NCBI GenBank assembly: GCA_019689955.1
Contig: JADGGM010000248.1
Coordinates: forward strand, 1 to 5,527
DNA length: 5,527 nt
Direction: 5' to 3'
Source of the DNA: Gemmatimonadaceae bacterium
Lineage (GTDB): Bacteria; Gemmatimonadota; Gemmatimonadetes; Gemmatimonadales; Gemmatimonadaceae
The notes beneath the pieces are model-generated. The model saw only the letters and a program-made list of their open reading frames with translations. It did not search any database and was not told the DNA's origin. Position 1 is the first letter of the stretch. The number at the start of each line of letters is the position of its first letter. Position numbers and translations under genes: made by a program. This document shows positions 1 to 5,527 of the stretch, in pieces.

Positions 1-38
1 ACTCTGCTGAGACGGCGGAGCGCGGCTTGCGTCACTCT

Positions 39-44
39 GGAGGA
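39..44 (+). promoter_or_regulatory. Ribosome binding site of the receptor gene
   Basis: GGAGGA lies nine bases before ATG 54 and decides the start: the TTG at 27 would put this motif inside the coding region and add nine residues ahead of the signal peptide. Bases 1-38 are the tail of an upstream leader, and no promoter can be recognised in so short a stretch. Confidence 0.75.
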
Positions 45-53
45 GATGTCCGA

Positions 54-2189
54 ATGATCGAGCACCGGCACGCCCGAAGCGCCGTGTGGTTGAAGGTGGT
101 CGCCGTAGCCCTCCTGGCCTCGCTCGCCAGACCAGTTTCCGCGCAGCAACGCGACACGGTGCCGCGCGACACGGTCCCGCAGACGCTCGCCCCGGTCGTC
201 ACCGTCACGCGCGAGACGGCGCGCTCTCCGCTGACGCTCCCCTTCGCGATCTCCACCACGCAGCCGGACAGCATGCGCCCGGGGCAGCGGCACATCGGGC
301 TCGACGAGACGCTCCTCCTCCTCCCGGGGGTCACGGTCGCGAATCGGAACAACCCGTCGCAGGACCCGCGGATCTCGATCCGCGGGTTCGGGTCCCGCTC
401 CGCGTTCGGCGTGCGCGGGGTGCGCGTGCTCCGCGATGGGATGCCCCTCACGCTCCCCGATGGCCAGACGCCGGTCGACTATCTCGATCTGGAGTCCGTG
501 GGCCGGGTGGAGGTGATCCGCGGGAGCGCGGCGGCGCTCTACGGGAACGCTTCCGGCGGGGTGATCGACATCCGCACCGCCCCCGCCCCCGCCGAGCCGT
601 TCGCCGTGCAGGCGCGCGGCTGGGGGGGCGCGTTCGACTTTCAGCGGTGGACCGCCGTCTTCGGCGGCACGAGCGGGCGCGTGCAGTATCAAGGGGACGT
701 GAGCCACACCACGCAGGACGGCTATCGCGACTACGCGCGCCAGCGTGTCACGAGCGCCTTCGGCCGCGTCTCGCTCCCGGTGGGGGAGACGAACCTGGCG
801 CTCGAGGTCCTGGGCTACGACATGCCGCTCGGCGAGAACCCGGGCGCGCTCACCCTCGCGCGGTTCGACAGCGCGCCGAGCATGGCCGACCCGCTCTCGG
901 TGACCAAGCGTGCGCGCAAGACGGTGTCGCAGGTGCAGGTCGGGCTCCTCGCGGACCGCGCGCTCCCCGGTGGCGCGACGCTCAGTGGGCTCATCTACGG
1001 CGGCACGCGCAACCTGTTCAACCCGCTCACCTTCGCCATTGTCGACGTGGACCGTACGTCGTACGGCGCGGGGCTCCGCTACGCGACGCCGCTCCGCTTC
1101 GCCGGGATCGACCACCGGATCACCATCGGCGTGGACGCGCAGCGCCAGAACGACAAACGGTTGAACCACGCCAACTGCAACGGCGTCACGCCGAGCCCCA
1201 CGAGCCCGACGTGCACGGTGCCCGGCGCCGAGAAGGGGGTGCTCCAGCTCGACCAGCGCGAGATCGTCTCGAGCGTGGGGCCGTACGTGCGCGACGAGAT
1301 CCCGTTCGGCGACCGGTACCAGGTGGACCTCGGCCTGCGCGCCGACTACGTGAAGTTCGAGCTGCAGGACCACCTCATCACCGCCGATGACCCGAACGAC
1401 TCCGGCGACCGCACGCTGAGCGCGGTGAGCCCCATCGTGGGGCTGCTCGCGCGTCTCACCCCGCTCCACTCGCTCTACGCCAACATCGCGACCAGCTTCG
1501 AGACGCCGACGACGACCGAGCTGGTGAACCAGCCCTCGGGCGCGGCGGGGCTCAACCCCGACCTCAAGCCGCAGCACTCGACCACCTACGAGGTGGGGCT
1601 CAAGGGGCTCATGCTCTCGCGCGTGCAGTACGACCTCGCGCTCTTCGACACGGAGGTGCGCGACGAGCTGATTCAGTTCGAGGCGGCGTCGGGAACCGGG
1701 CGCACGTTCTACCGCAACGCGGGGCGGACGCGCCGCCAGGGGTTCGAGGTCGGTCTGACCTCGGTGCTCGGCCGCCTGGAGCTCGGCGCGTCGTACAGCT
1801 TCTCGCGCTTCCGCTTCCGCGACTACGTCGTGGACGGCGTGCGCTACGACGGGAACACGATCCCGGGGATCCCCACCAACCAGTTCCAGGCCGCGGCCAC
1901 ATGGCGCCAGGGGAACTGGTTCGCGACGGTGGAAGGGGTGACGCAGAGCCGCGTGTTCGTGGACGACGCGAACAGCGCCGCGGCGCGCGGCTACGGGGTG
2001 GTGAACGTGCGGCTCGGCGCGGTGTCGCTGTTCAACCGCCCGTGGTTCTCCCCGGTGTTCGGCGTGCAGAACCTGTTCGACGAGCGCTACGTGGCGTCGG
2101 TGGCGATCAACGCGGCCGCCGGGAAGTACTACGAGCCCGCGCCGGGGCGCACGGTGTACGGCGGGCTCACGGTGGCGCTGGGGCGGTGA
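54..2189 (+). CDS. TonB-dependent outer-membrane receptor, YncD/PqqU-like
   Basis: This is a 711-residue outer-membrane active transporter, energised by TonB-ExbB-ExbD. I chose ATG at 54 over the longer TTG at 27 because a GGAGGA ribosome site (39-44) lies nine bases upstream and the product then opens with a clean signal peptide: basic start, hydrophobic core at residues 11-25, probable cleavage after VSA (28-30). A TonB-box-like PVVTVTRE follows at 47-54. The plug spans about 60-175 (ISIRGFGSRSAFG, DGMPLTLPDGQ, RVEVIRG, ALYGNASGGVI); the rest is the beta barrel, including FETPTTTEL, NAGRTRRQG, NLFDERYV and YYEPAPGR. From memory, these blocks and the length closely match E. coli YncD (PqqU), the PQQ receptor of about 700 residues; PQQ as the ligand here is inference. 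The only two cysteines, 375 and 387, sit in what looks like a surface loop and could form a disulfide. The chain ends ALGR, without the usual terminal aromatic. It converges on the DUF1634 gene. Confidence 0.96.
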   Translation: MIEHRHARSAVWLKVVAVALLASLARPVSAQQRDTVPRDTVPQTLAPVVTVTRETARSPLTLPFAISTTQPDSMRPGQRHIGLDETLLLLPGVTVANRNNPSQDPRISIRGFGSRSAFGVRGVRVLRDGMPLTLPDGQTPVDYLDLESVGRVEVIRGSAAALYGNASGGVIDIRTAPAPAEPFAVQARGWGGAFDFQRWTAVFGGTSGRVQYQGDVSHTTQDGYRDYARQRVTSAFGRVSLPVGETNLALEVLGYDMPLGENPGALTLARFDSAPSMADPLSVTKRARKTVSQVQVGLLADRALPGGATLSGLIYGGTRNLFNPLTFAIVDVDRTSYGAGLRYATPLRFAGIDHRITIGVDAQRQNDKRLNHANCNGVTPSPTSPTCTVPGAEKGVLQLDQREIVSSVGPYVRDEIPFGDRYQVDLGLRADYVKFELQDHLITADDPNDSGDRTLSAVSPIVGLLARLTPLHSLYANIATSFETPTTTELVNQPSGAAGLNPDLKPQHSTTYEVGLKGLMLSRVQYDLALFDTEVRDELIQFEAASGTGRTFYRNAGRTRRQGFEVGLTSVLGRLELGASYSFSRFRFRDYVVDGVRYDGNTIPGIPTNQFQAAATWRQGNWFATVEGVTQSRVFVDDANSAAARGYGVVNVRLGAVSLFNRPWFSPVFGVQNLFDERYVASVAINAAAGKYYEPAPGRTVYGGLTVALGR
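150..179 (+). repeat. Two-copy 15-base tandem repeat encoding RDTVP twice
   Basis: Bases 150-164 and 165-179 are the same 15-mer with one silent G/C difference. They encode residues 33-42 (RDTVP, RDTVP) of the receptor, just after the signal peptide and before the TonB box. This is most likely a flexible periplasmic linker. Copy number could vary between strains without a frameshift, because the unit is a multiple of three. Confidence 0.8.
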
Positions 2190-2220
2190 GCGGCGCAGCG
2201 CGCCGCCCGCCTCACCCGCC
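2182..2220. terminator. Possible bidirectional terminator hairpin between convergent genes
   Basis: Nested inverted repeat. The inner arms GCGGCG (2190-2195) and CGCCGC (2201-2206) pair perfectly around a five-base loop. The outer arms GGCGGTGA (2182-2189) and TCACCCGCC (2212-2220) pair with one bulged base. Both stop codons, TGA 2187-2189 on plus and the complement of TCA 2212-2214 on minus, lie inside the outer stem. No T-tract follows on either strand, so this is not a classical intrinsic terminator, and at this GC content some pairing is expected by chance. Confidence 0.35.
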
Positions 2221-2625
2221 GAGCAGGCTGTAGACGAGGAGCGCGAACACCACCGCGCTCACGAGCACGTACATCCAGTCCTTGCGCACCGCGAACGCGA
2301 CCACGGTGAGGAGCACGCGCGCCACCGGGGTCGCGATGAGGAGCACGATCCCGAGCTGCACCACCGCCGGCCAGTGGAGCGCGAGCGCGCCGCGGACGAT
2401 CCCGCCGAGCGTGCTGAGCGCCGTCGGCTCGCCGCGGAACGTGGCGTAGTCGGCGCGCGCGAGCCCGTAGTGGGCGAGGAACGCGATCCCGCCCAGGAAC
2501 GCCACGGCGGCGGCGATGAGCACCCCGATGCGCAGCAGGTTCCCGACGAGCTGCTCCATGCGCTCTTCCGCCGGGGCATGCCCTGATCCGACGGCGGTGG
2601 GCGCCGTGTCGGTGTGGGTGGCCAT
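2212..2625 (-). CDS. DUF1634 family small inner-membrane protein, TSUP partner
   Basis: This is a 137-residue integral membrane protein. After a hydrophilic N-terminus (residues 1-24, His/Glu containing) come three predicted membrane segments at about 29-53, 86-113 and 117-136. LLRIGVLIAA in the first segment and the stretch LLIATPVARVLL (about 95-106) are what I know as characteristic of DUF1634, a family without an assigned function that is repeatedly found beside TauE/SafE permeases. The start ATG (2625-2623) shares one base with the permease stop, as TGATG, and GGGGAAG (complement of 2631-2637) sits five bases upstream as its ribosome site. This implies one transcript and coupled translation. 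The overlap and the family habit suggest an accessory subunit of the permease. The longer open frame running upstream to 3117 is a shadow over the permease gene and was rejected. Family assignment is from recall of motifs; the role is inference. Confidence 0.9.
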   Translation of the reverse strand: MATHTDTAPTAVGSGHAPAEERMEQLVGNLLRIGVLIAAAVAFLGGIAFLAHYGLARADYATFRGEPTALSTLGGIVRGALALHWPAVVQLGIVLLIATPVARVLLTVVAFAVRKDWMYVLVSAVVFALLVYSLLGG

Positions 2626-3461
2626 CAGATCTTCCCCGTGATCCCGTTGTAGAGCATCTCGATCGCCAGCGCCGCCACGACCACGGCGAAGACCAGGCGC
2701 AGCGACCGCGTGCGGAGCCCGGGGAGCGCGCGCGCACCGAGGAGCGCCCCGCTCAGCACGCCCAGCATCACCGGGAGCGCGAGCGCCGGCTCGATGTAGC
2801 CGCGGTGCAGGTACACCCCCGCGCTCGCGGCCGCCGTGACGCCGATCATGAAGTTGCTCGTGGTCGTCGAGACCTTGAACGGGAGGCGCATCGCGCGGTC
2901 CATGGCCAGCACCTTCACCACCCCCGAGCCGATCCCGAGGAGCCCGGAGAGCACCCCCGCCACGTACATGAGCCCGAACCCCGCCGGGATCCGGTGCACC
3001 TGGTACGCCTGCGGACCGTTCGGGGTCGGATAGGTGGAGTCGAGCTTGAGCCAGGTGGCGAGGCGATCGGGCGGGCCGCCGGTGACGTGCTCCTCGCGCG
3101 GCTGCGACGACTGCCACGCCGAGTGCAACAGCACGACGCCGAAGATGATCGCGATCACCTGCGGCGCCACGATCCCGGCGACGAACGCGCCGGTGAGCGC
3201 GCCGATGGTAGTCGCGACCTCGAGGAGCATCCCGACACGGATGTTCGTGTAGCCTTCCTTCACGTACGCCGCCGCCGCGCCGGATGATGTGGCGATCACG
3301 GAGACCAGCGACGTCCCGATGGCGTAGCGGATGTCGACGCCGAAGACGATCGTGAGAAGGGGGACGATGACGGCGCCCCCGCCGAGCCCCGTGAGCGAGC
3401 CGATCAGACCCGCCGTGAAGGCGCCGAGGAAGAGGAGCGCGGTGAGCTCGAGCAGATTCAT
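2625..3461 (-). CDS. TauE/SafE (TSUP) family permease
   Basis: This is a 278-residue polytopic inner-membrane transporter. It shows the internal duplication of the TSUP family: GLIGSLTGLGGGAVIVPLL near residues 18-36 and the related GVLSGLLGIGSGVVKVLAM near 169-187. About eight membrane segments are visible, split by a hydrophilic central loop (about 116-160). The TTTSNFMIGV stretch (199-208) is also typical. Characterised members move sulfite, sulfoacetate, taurine-derived or other small organic anions; the substrate cannot be read from the sequence. I chose ATG 3461 because the protein then begins directly with the first membrane helix. The 41 extra residues of the longest frame, back to 3584, are Arg/Gly/Pro-rich and not membrane-like. 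No ribosome site precedes this ATG; the upstream bases are C-rich on the minus strand. It is the first gene of the operon with DUF1634, and is divergent from the oxygenase gene. Confidence 0.94.
   Translation of the reverse strand: MNLLELTALLFLGAFTAGLIGSLTGLGGGAVIVPLLTIVFGVDIRYAIGTSLVSVIATSSGAAAAYVKEGYTNIRVGMLLEVATTIGALTGAFVAGIVAPQVIAIIFGVVLLHSAWQSSQPREEHVTGGPPDRLATWLKLDSTYPTPNGPQAYQVHRIPAGFGLMYVAGVLSGLLGIGSGVVKVLAMDRAMRLPFKVSTTTSNFMIGVTAAASAGVYLHRGYIEPALALPVMLGVLSGALLGARALPGLRTRSLRLVFAVVVAALAIEMLYNGITGKI
2631..2637 (-). promoter_or_regulatory. Ribosome binding site of the DUF1634 gene inside the permease gene
   Basis: Read on the minus strand, GGGGAAG lies five bases before the ATG, within the last codons of the permease gene. 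It supports the short 137-residue start and ribosome re-initiation after the permease stop. Confidence 0.6.
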
Positions 3462-3487
3462 GTGGGGGCGTGGAGGGTCAGCGGCAT
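3458..3487 (-). other. Possible leader ORF of nine codons overlapping the permease start
   Basis: On the minus strand, ATG at 3487-3485 opens a frame encoding MPLTLHAPT. Its TGA (3460-3458) overlaps the permease ATG as ATGA. Since the permease has no ribosome site of its own, ribosomes finishing this small frame could re-initiate there. The leader ORF has only a weak GGCGG upstream, and such short frames arise by chance, so this is a candidate only. Confidence 0.3.
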
Positions 3488-3499
3488 GGGGGCCGCCAT

Positions 3500-3527
3500 A
3501 GTCTACATCGGTACCACCCGCGGACAA
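3500..3527 (-). promoter_or_regulatory. Candidate sigma70-type promoter for the TSUP-DUF1634 operon
   Basis: On the minus strand, TTGTCC (complement of 3522-3527) and TAGACT (complement of 3500-3505) each match four of six consensus bases and are 16 bases apart. Transcription would start near 3492-3494, leaving a leader of about 32 bases before the permease ATG and only about six before the candidate leader ORF. This is the least GC-rich patch of the divergent region. Consensus use in this phylum is assumed. Confidence 0.35.
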
Positions 3528-3531
3528 AGTG

Positions 3532-3549
3532 GCCCGCCGAGCGCCGGGC
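3532..3549. promoter_or_regulatory. Imperfect 18-base palindrome, possible operator
   Basis: GCCCG arms flank an eight-base centre; 14 of 18 positions match the reverse complement. It starts four bases upstream of the candidate minus-strand -35 box and about 70 bases before the oxygenase start, a fitting place for a regulator serving both divergent genes. GC-rich palindromes are common at this composition, so confidence is low. Confidence 0.2.
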
Positions 3550-3606
3550 GTCCCATCTTCCCCTCGGGCGCGTCGCGGGCGCACATTGGAGGCGGACTCC
3601 TCACGC

Positions 3607-3613
3607 TGGAGGA
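3607..3613 (+). promoter_or_regulatory. Ribosome binding site of the oxygenase gene, deciding a TTG start
   Basis: TGGAGGA lies three bases before TTG 3617 (four from the GGAGG core). The spacing is short but usable, and no ATG or GTG is in frame nearby. I saw no convincing plus-strand promoter in 3462-3606. Confidence 0.65.
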
Positions 3614-3616
3614 CAC

Positions 3617-4741
3617 TTGACGACCTTCCTCAAGGCCACCGAGATCCCGATCCGCGGTGCCCGCACCTTGCCGGGAAGCTGGTACACCTCCCCGGCCGTG
3701 TACGAGCGGGAGCTGGAGCGCATCTTCGTCGAGCGATGGCTGTGCGCGTGCCGCGCCGCCGAGATCGCGAACCCCGGCGACTTCGTGGTACGCTGCGTCG
3801 GCCCCGAGAGCGTGATCGTGACGCGCGATGAGAGCGGGAGCGTGCGCGCGTTCTACAACGTGTGCCGCCACCGCGGCTCACGCATCTGCGAGGAGGCGCG
3901 CGGCCACTTCGAGGAAGGGATCCAGTGCCCGTACCACGCGTGGACCTACGCGCTCGACGGACGTCTCATCGGCGCGCCGCACATGCGCGGGCTCGAGGGG
4001 TTCGACCCGGCGGACTACCCGCTGCACGCCGTCGCGGTCGCCGAGTGGGAGGGGTTCGTGTTCATCAACCTCTCGCGCGCGCCGGAGCCGTTCGCGCAGG
4101 CGTTCGCGCCGCTCATCGGACGCTTCGCGCGATTCGGGATGCCGGAGCTCGTGCTCGCCGAGCGGATCACGTACGACGTGCGCGCCAACTGGAAGCTCGT
4201 CCACGAGAACTACTCGGAGTGCTACCACTGCTCCCCCGTCCACCCCGCCCTCGTGCGTCTCACGCCGTCGAACAGCGGCGAGAACGACCTGTACGAAGGC
4301 CCGTTCCTCGGCGGCTACATGGTGATCGCCAAGCCCGGGGGGAGCTTGACGATGAGCGGGCGTCCGTGCGGGCTCCCGGTGGGGGAGCTGCCGGCCGACG
4401 ACCGGCAGCGCGTGTACTACTACTCGATCTTCCCCAACATGCTCCTGAGCCTGCACCCGGACTACGTGATGGTGCACACGCTCTGGCCCGACGGCCCCGG
4501 GCGCACGCACATCACCTGCGACTGGCTCTTCCACCCGGGCACGCTCTCCGATCCGGCGTACGACCCGCACGACGGCGTGGCGTTCTGGGACATGACCAAC
4601 CGCCAGGACTGGCACGTGTGCGAGCTGAGCCAGCTCGGCGTCGCGTCACGCGCCTACACGCCGGGGCCGTACGCGCCGCGCGAGAGCCTCGCGGCGGCGT
4701 TCGACGCGCAGGTGAAGGCCGCGCTCGGCGAGGGCGCGTAG
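3617..4741 (+). CDS. Rieske non-heme iron oxygenase, alpha subunit, choline/glycine-betaine monooxygenase-like
   Basis: This is a 374-residue soluble oxygenase. The N-terminal Rieske domain (about 40-150) carries the [2Fe-2S] ligands C83-x-H85 and C104-x2-H107 (CRH, CPYH). The C-terminal catalytic domain has the mononuclear iron motif ENYSECYHCSPVHP (197-210), with H204 and H209 and probably D331 (in QDWHVCE) as ligands. Position 201, which relays electrons between subunits, is Glu. Asp holds this position in naphthalene-dioxygenase-type enzymes, while Glu is known in carnitine (CntA) and betaine-type enzymes. With the NYSECYHC context, this places it nearer the quaternary-amine N-demethylases and hydroxylases; the actual substrate is unknown. 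TTG 3617 gives MTTFLKATEIPIRG, with the typical family onset (LPGSWYTSP, F..RW). The upstream in-frame stretch to 3470 looks random. No ferredoxin reductase is adjacent, so electrons must come from a partner encoded elsewhere. It converges on the FAD oxidoreductase gene with a seven-base gap. Confidence 0.94.
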   Translation: MTTFLKATEIPIRGARTLPGSWYTSPAVYERELERIFVERWLCACRAAEIANPGDFVVRCVGPESVIVTRDESGSVRAFYNVCRHRGSRICEEARGHFEEGIQCPYHAWTYALDGRLIGAPHMRGLEGFDPADYPLHAVAVAEWEGFVFINLSRAPEPFAQAFAPLIGRFARFGMPELVLAERITYDVRANWKLVHENYSECYHCSPVHPALVRLTPSNSGENDLYEGPFLGGYMVIAKPGGSLTMSGRPCGLPVGELPADDRQRVYYYSIFPNMLLSLHPDYVMVHTLWPDGPGRTHITCDWLFHPGTLSDPAYDPHDGVAFWDMTNRQDWHVCELSQLGVASRAYTPGPYAPRESLAAAFDAQVKAALGEGA

Positions 4742-4748
4742 CCGCGCG

Positions 4749-5527
4749 TCAGTCGCGCAGCATCTCGCGCGCCGCGTTGTACCCGCACGCCCCCATCACC
4801 CCGCCGCCGGGGTGCGTCGCGGCGCCGCACAGATAGAGCCCGCGGATCGGGGTCCGGTAGTCCGCGTAGCCGGCCACGGGGCGCAGGAAGAAGAGCTGGT
4901 GCAGCGTCATCGCCCCCTGAAAGATGTTCCCCCCCGTGAGCCCGAACCGCCGTTCGAGGTCCACGGGGGAGAGCACCTGCCGGTCGATCACCGCGCGGCG
5001 GAAGTTCGGCGCGTACTGGGCGAGCACGTCGAAGCACCGGTCGGCGAACGACTCTTTCACCGTGTCCCACGTCCCCTCGCGGAGCTTCGCGGGGGCGTAC
5101 TGCACGAACATCGACATGAGGTGCTTCCCCGGCGGCGCGACCGTCGGATCGACGACCGAGGGGATCGTGCACTCGAGCACCGGCGCGGTGGACGGGCAGC
5201 CGTACTTGGACTCGTCGTACGCGCGCTCCATGTACTCCAGGGTCGGCGCGATGTGGATGGTCCCGCGATGGTGCGGCCCCGGCGCCGTGCCGGGGCAGGC
5301 GGTGAAGTCCGGCAGCTCGGAGAGCGCGACGTTGATCTTGAGCGTGGCGCTCGAGTAGTCGATCTGCCGCACCTCGGCCACGAACTCGGCGGGGAGCTCG
5401 CGCTCGTCGAGGAGCGTGAGGAACGTGGTGTGCGCGTCGACGTTCGAGGCGATCTGGCGCGCCTGGTACTCGGTCCCGTCGGCGAGCACCACGCCGCGCG
5501 CGCGGCCGTCGCGCCCCGGGCTCGTAT
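4749..5527 (-). CDS. FAD-dependent oxidoreductase, CrtI/PYROXD2-like, partial (N-terminus beyond the window)
   Basis: Only the C-terminal 258 residues are present. The frame stays open to the right edge, so the Rossmann dinucleotide-binding N-terminus (GxGxxG) lies outside; members are usually about 500-550 residues. The visible part starts inside the beta-rich region with a VVLADGTEYQARQIASN stretch, typical of phytoene-desaturase-type flavoproteins (GVVLADG.....A..V.SN). It ends with the C-terminal FAD-contacting block GLYLCGAATHPGGGVMGACG, preceded by LTGGNIFQGAM and QLFFLRP. From memory, GGNIF.GAM..QL.F.RP and LCG...HPGGGVMGA.G.NAA are the hallmark of the PYROXD2 branch rather than of carotenoid desaturases proper. 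The reaction is not established for that branch, so a carotenoid role should not be assumed. The stop (complement of 4749-4751) lies seven bases from the oxygenase stop, with opposite orientation. No internal start should be used for this entry. Confidence 0.93.
   Translation of the reverse strand, partial: TSPGRDGRARGVVLADGTEYQARQIASNVDAHTTFLTLLDERELPAEFVAEVRQIDYSSATLKINVALSELPDFTACPGTAPGPHHRGTIHIAPTLEYMERAYDESKYGCPSTAPVLECTIPSVVDPTVAPPGKHLMSMFVQYAPAKLREGTWDTVKESFADRCFDVLAQYAPNFRRAVIDRQVLSPVDLERRFGLTGGNIFQGAMTLHQLFFLRPVAGYADYRTPIRGLYLCGAATHPGGGVMGACGYNAAREMLRD

Noticed and set aside
6..12. GCTGAGA at the left edge, resembling the TPP riboswitch core
   Set aside because: The matching GAACCTGA segment and later helices are absent from the 41 bases before the start codon, so a seven-base match is chance.
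86..1390. Long Arg/Ala/Pro-rich open frames overlapping the receptor, and similar ones over the oxygenase
   Set aside because: They are typical out-of-frame shadows of about 70% GC genes, with biased composition and no recognisable domain.
2625..3584. Longer start for the permease, 41 residues upstream of ATG 3461
   Set aside because: The added residues are Arg/Gly/Pro-rich, not membrane-like, would start beyond the likely promoter, and nearly reach the oxygenase start. The family begins at the first helix.
3470..3616. Upstream ATG extension of the oxygenase by 49 residues
   Set aside because: The extension reads as noncoding sequence and would bury the GGAGG motif inside the gene; homologous sequence begins around the TTG start.
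4734..4747. GCGCG / CGCGC arms around the oxygenase stop as a terminator
   Set aside because: Five base pairs with a four-base loop and no T-tract is expected by chance at this GC content.
4924..5358. Plus-strand 144-codon frame opposite the FAD oxidoreductase
   Set aside because: It lies wholly antisense to a well-recognised conserved protein and shows no motif of its own.
1..5527. Defence system, phage, transposon or CRISPR content
   Set aside because: No repeats-with-spacers, terminal inverted repeats, transposase, integrase, nuclease or toxin-like coding sequence is visible; all gene-sized coding is explained by metabolic and transport families.

Overview
The window is about 70% GC throughout and codes densely, with four complete genes and one cut off by the right edge. 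The codon style is uniform. I see no RNA gene, insertion sequence, CRISPR array, attachment site or boundary of transferred DNA. A TonB-dependent outer-membrane receptor with a Sec signal peptide points to a Gram-negative-type bacterium. The high GC and an acidic 'RDTVP' repeat just after the signal peptide remind me of Gemmatimonadota; that assignment is inference from style only.

Layout: (1) 54-2189, plus strand, a TonB-dependent receptor that resembles E. coli YncD (PqqU) along its whole length. (2) 2212-2625 and 2625-3461, minus strand, a two-gene operon: a TauE/SafE (TSUP) permease followed, with a one-base overlap, by a small DUF1634 membrane protein. It converges on the receptor gene, and a GC-rich inverted repeat holds both stop codons. 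(3) 3462-3616, a 155-base divergent control region with a plausible minus-strand promoter, a weak palindrome and a possible 9-codon leader ORF whose stop overlaps the permease start. (4) 3617-4741, plus strand, a Rieske non-heme iron oxygenase alpha subunit of the choline/glycine-betaine monooxygenase type, probably starting at TTG. (5) 4749-5527, minus strand, the C-terminal half of a CrtI/PYROXD2-like FAD oxidoreductase, ending seven bases from the oxygenase stop.

How they may work together: the receptor imports a TonB-dependent ligand (PQQ in E. coli YncD) across the outer membrane. The permease and DUF1634 protein probably form an inner-membrane transport unit for a small organic or sulfur-containing anion. 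The oxygenase and flavoprotein are cytoplasmic redox enzymes. They are not one operon, since strands alternate plus, minus, plus, minus, so a shared pathway is only a hypothesis. I read this as an ordinary metabolic and transport region. The points most worth a second look are the coupling architecture before the permease, the DUF1634 partner, and an oxygenase alpha subunit with no reductase in view.
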